Positions 13,994 to 14,080 of a DNA stretch of 14,080 nt are shown here, piece after piece. The stretch is from NCBI GenBank assembly GCA_902493855.1, contig CABUQV010000038.1, forward strand, positions 1 to 14,080, read 5' to 3'. The position numbers were made by a program, and so were the translations under genes. Position 1 is the first letter of the stretch, and each line of letters opens with the position of its first letter. The notes beneath the pieces were generated by a model. It had not been told where the DNA came from and made no database searches. It was given only the letters and a program-made list of their open reading frames with translations. The DNA comes from an uncultured Collinsella sp. Its GTDB lineage: Bacteria; Actinomycetota; Coriobacteriia; Coriobacteriales; Coriobacteriaceae.

Positions 13994-14080
13994 ATAAGGT
14001 CGATCGCGAGTTCCGCACGAGCCGGAGAGCACTTAAAGCGCTCTCCGTGCGAGCAGGACTGTTTGAGCAGGCGACCTTAT
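13994..14080. repeat. Structured hairpin element at the window edge, same core as the 7548-7649 element
   Basis: ATAAGGTCG (13994-14002) pairs with CGACCTTAT (14072-14080), and the element may continue beyond the window. Inside are CGCG (14005-14008), AGTTCCGCA (14009-14017), an apical stem GGAGAGC/GCTCTCC, GCGAG (14049-14053) and TGTTTGAGCA (14060-14069). GCAC pairs with GTGC and GTTCC partly with GGAC, so the core can fold into a branched rod with internal loops. The same four core motifs occur in the same order at 7581-7616. No gene is visible over these bases. The stretch just before it (13887-13993) shows nothing I can name. Confidence 0.7.

Noticed and set aside
1..14080. CRISPR array, tRNA/rRNA genes, prophage or a complete transposon
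   Set aside because: No regularly spaced repeats, tRNA-like cloverleaf signatures, phage genes or transposase were found in either strand of the gaps.

Overview
The window looks like chromosomal DNA from a GC-rich Gram-positive of the Coriobacteriia, most likely Collinsella or a close relative. This is inferred from base composition, codon choice, the priA-def-fmt-rsmB gene order and the character of the proteins; no database was searched. All intact protein genes are core metabolism or housekeeping. I see no CRISPR array, prophage, tRNA, rRNA or complete insertion sequence.

Layout. Positions 2-799 hold the 3' end of a gene whose protein ends in a very long Lys/Ala/Thr-rich basic tail, closed by a strong terminator. 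A gap of about 390 bp contains a 132-bp element with perfect 13-bp inverted ends. A large + strand gene (1191-4526) follows; it fuses a GH13 alpha-amylase-type enzyme to a GH77 4-alpha-glucanotransferase. Next is a small FmdB-type zinc-ribbon gene (4615-4851) with its own terminator. On the - strand, reading right to left, lie gltX (12231-10756, with terminator), priA (10666-8213), def (8194-7658), fmt (7329-6409) and rsmB (6412-5012). The last four form the familiar cluster joining replication restart to removal and addition of the N-formyl group and to rRNA methylation; fmt and rsmB overlap in an ATGA. metK (12528-13808, +) diverges from gltX and ends in a textbook terminator.

The genes do not form one pathway. 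The fusion enzyme should process alpha-glucans in the cytoplasm. Fmt formylates initiator Met-tRNA and Def removes the formyl group from new proteins. RsmB modifies 16S rRNA, GltX charges tRNA-Glu, PriA restarts stalled forks and MetK makes the S-adenosylmethionine that RsmB uses.

The most unusual content is between genes. Five inverted-repeat elements occupy most of the larger gaps: 892-1023, 4940-5004, 7548-7649, 12318-12418 and 13994-14080. Two of them (7548-7649, with perfect 33-bp arms, and 13994-14080, which reaches the window edge) have unrelated arms but share a core: CGCG, AGTTYCGCA, GCGAG and TGTTTGAGCA in the same order. They look like one family of hairpin elements with a fixed core and variable arms. 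Among the proteins, three details stand out: a beta-clamp-binding-like QLSLF peptide at the PriA N-terminus, a non-canonical SAM motif I in RsmB, and the GH13-GH77 fusion.
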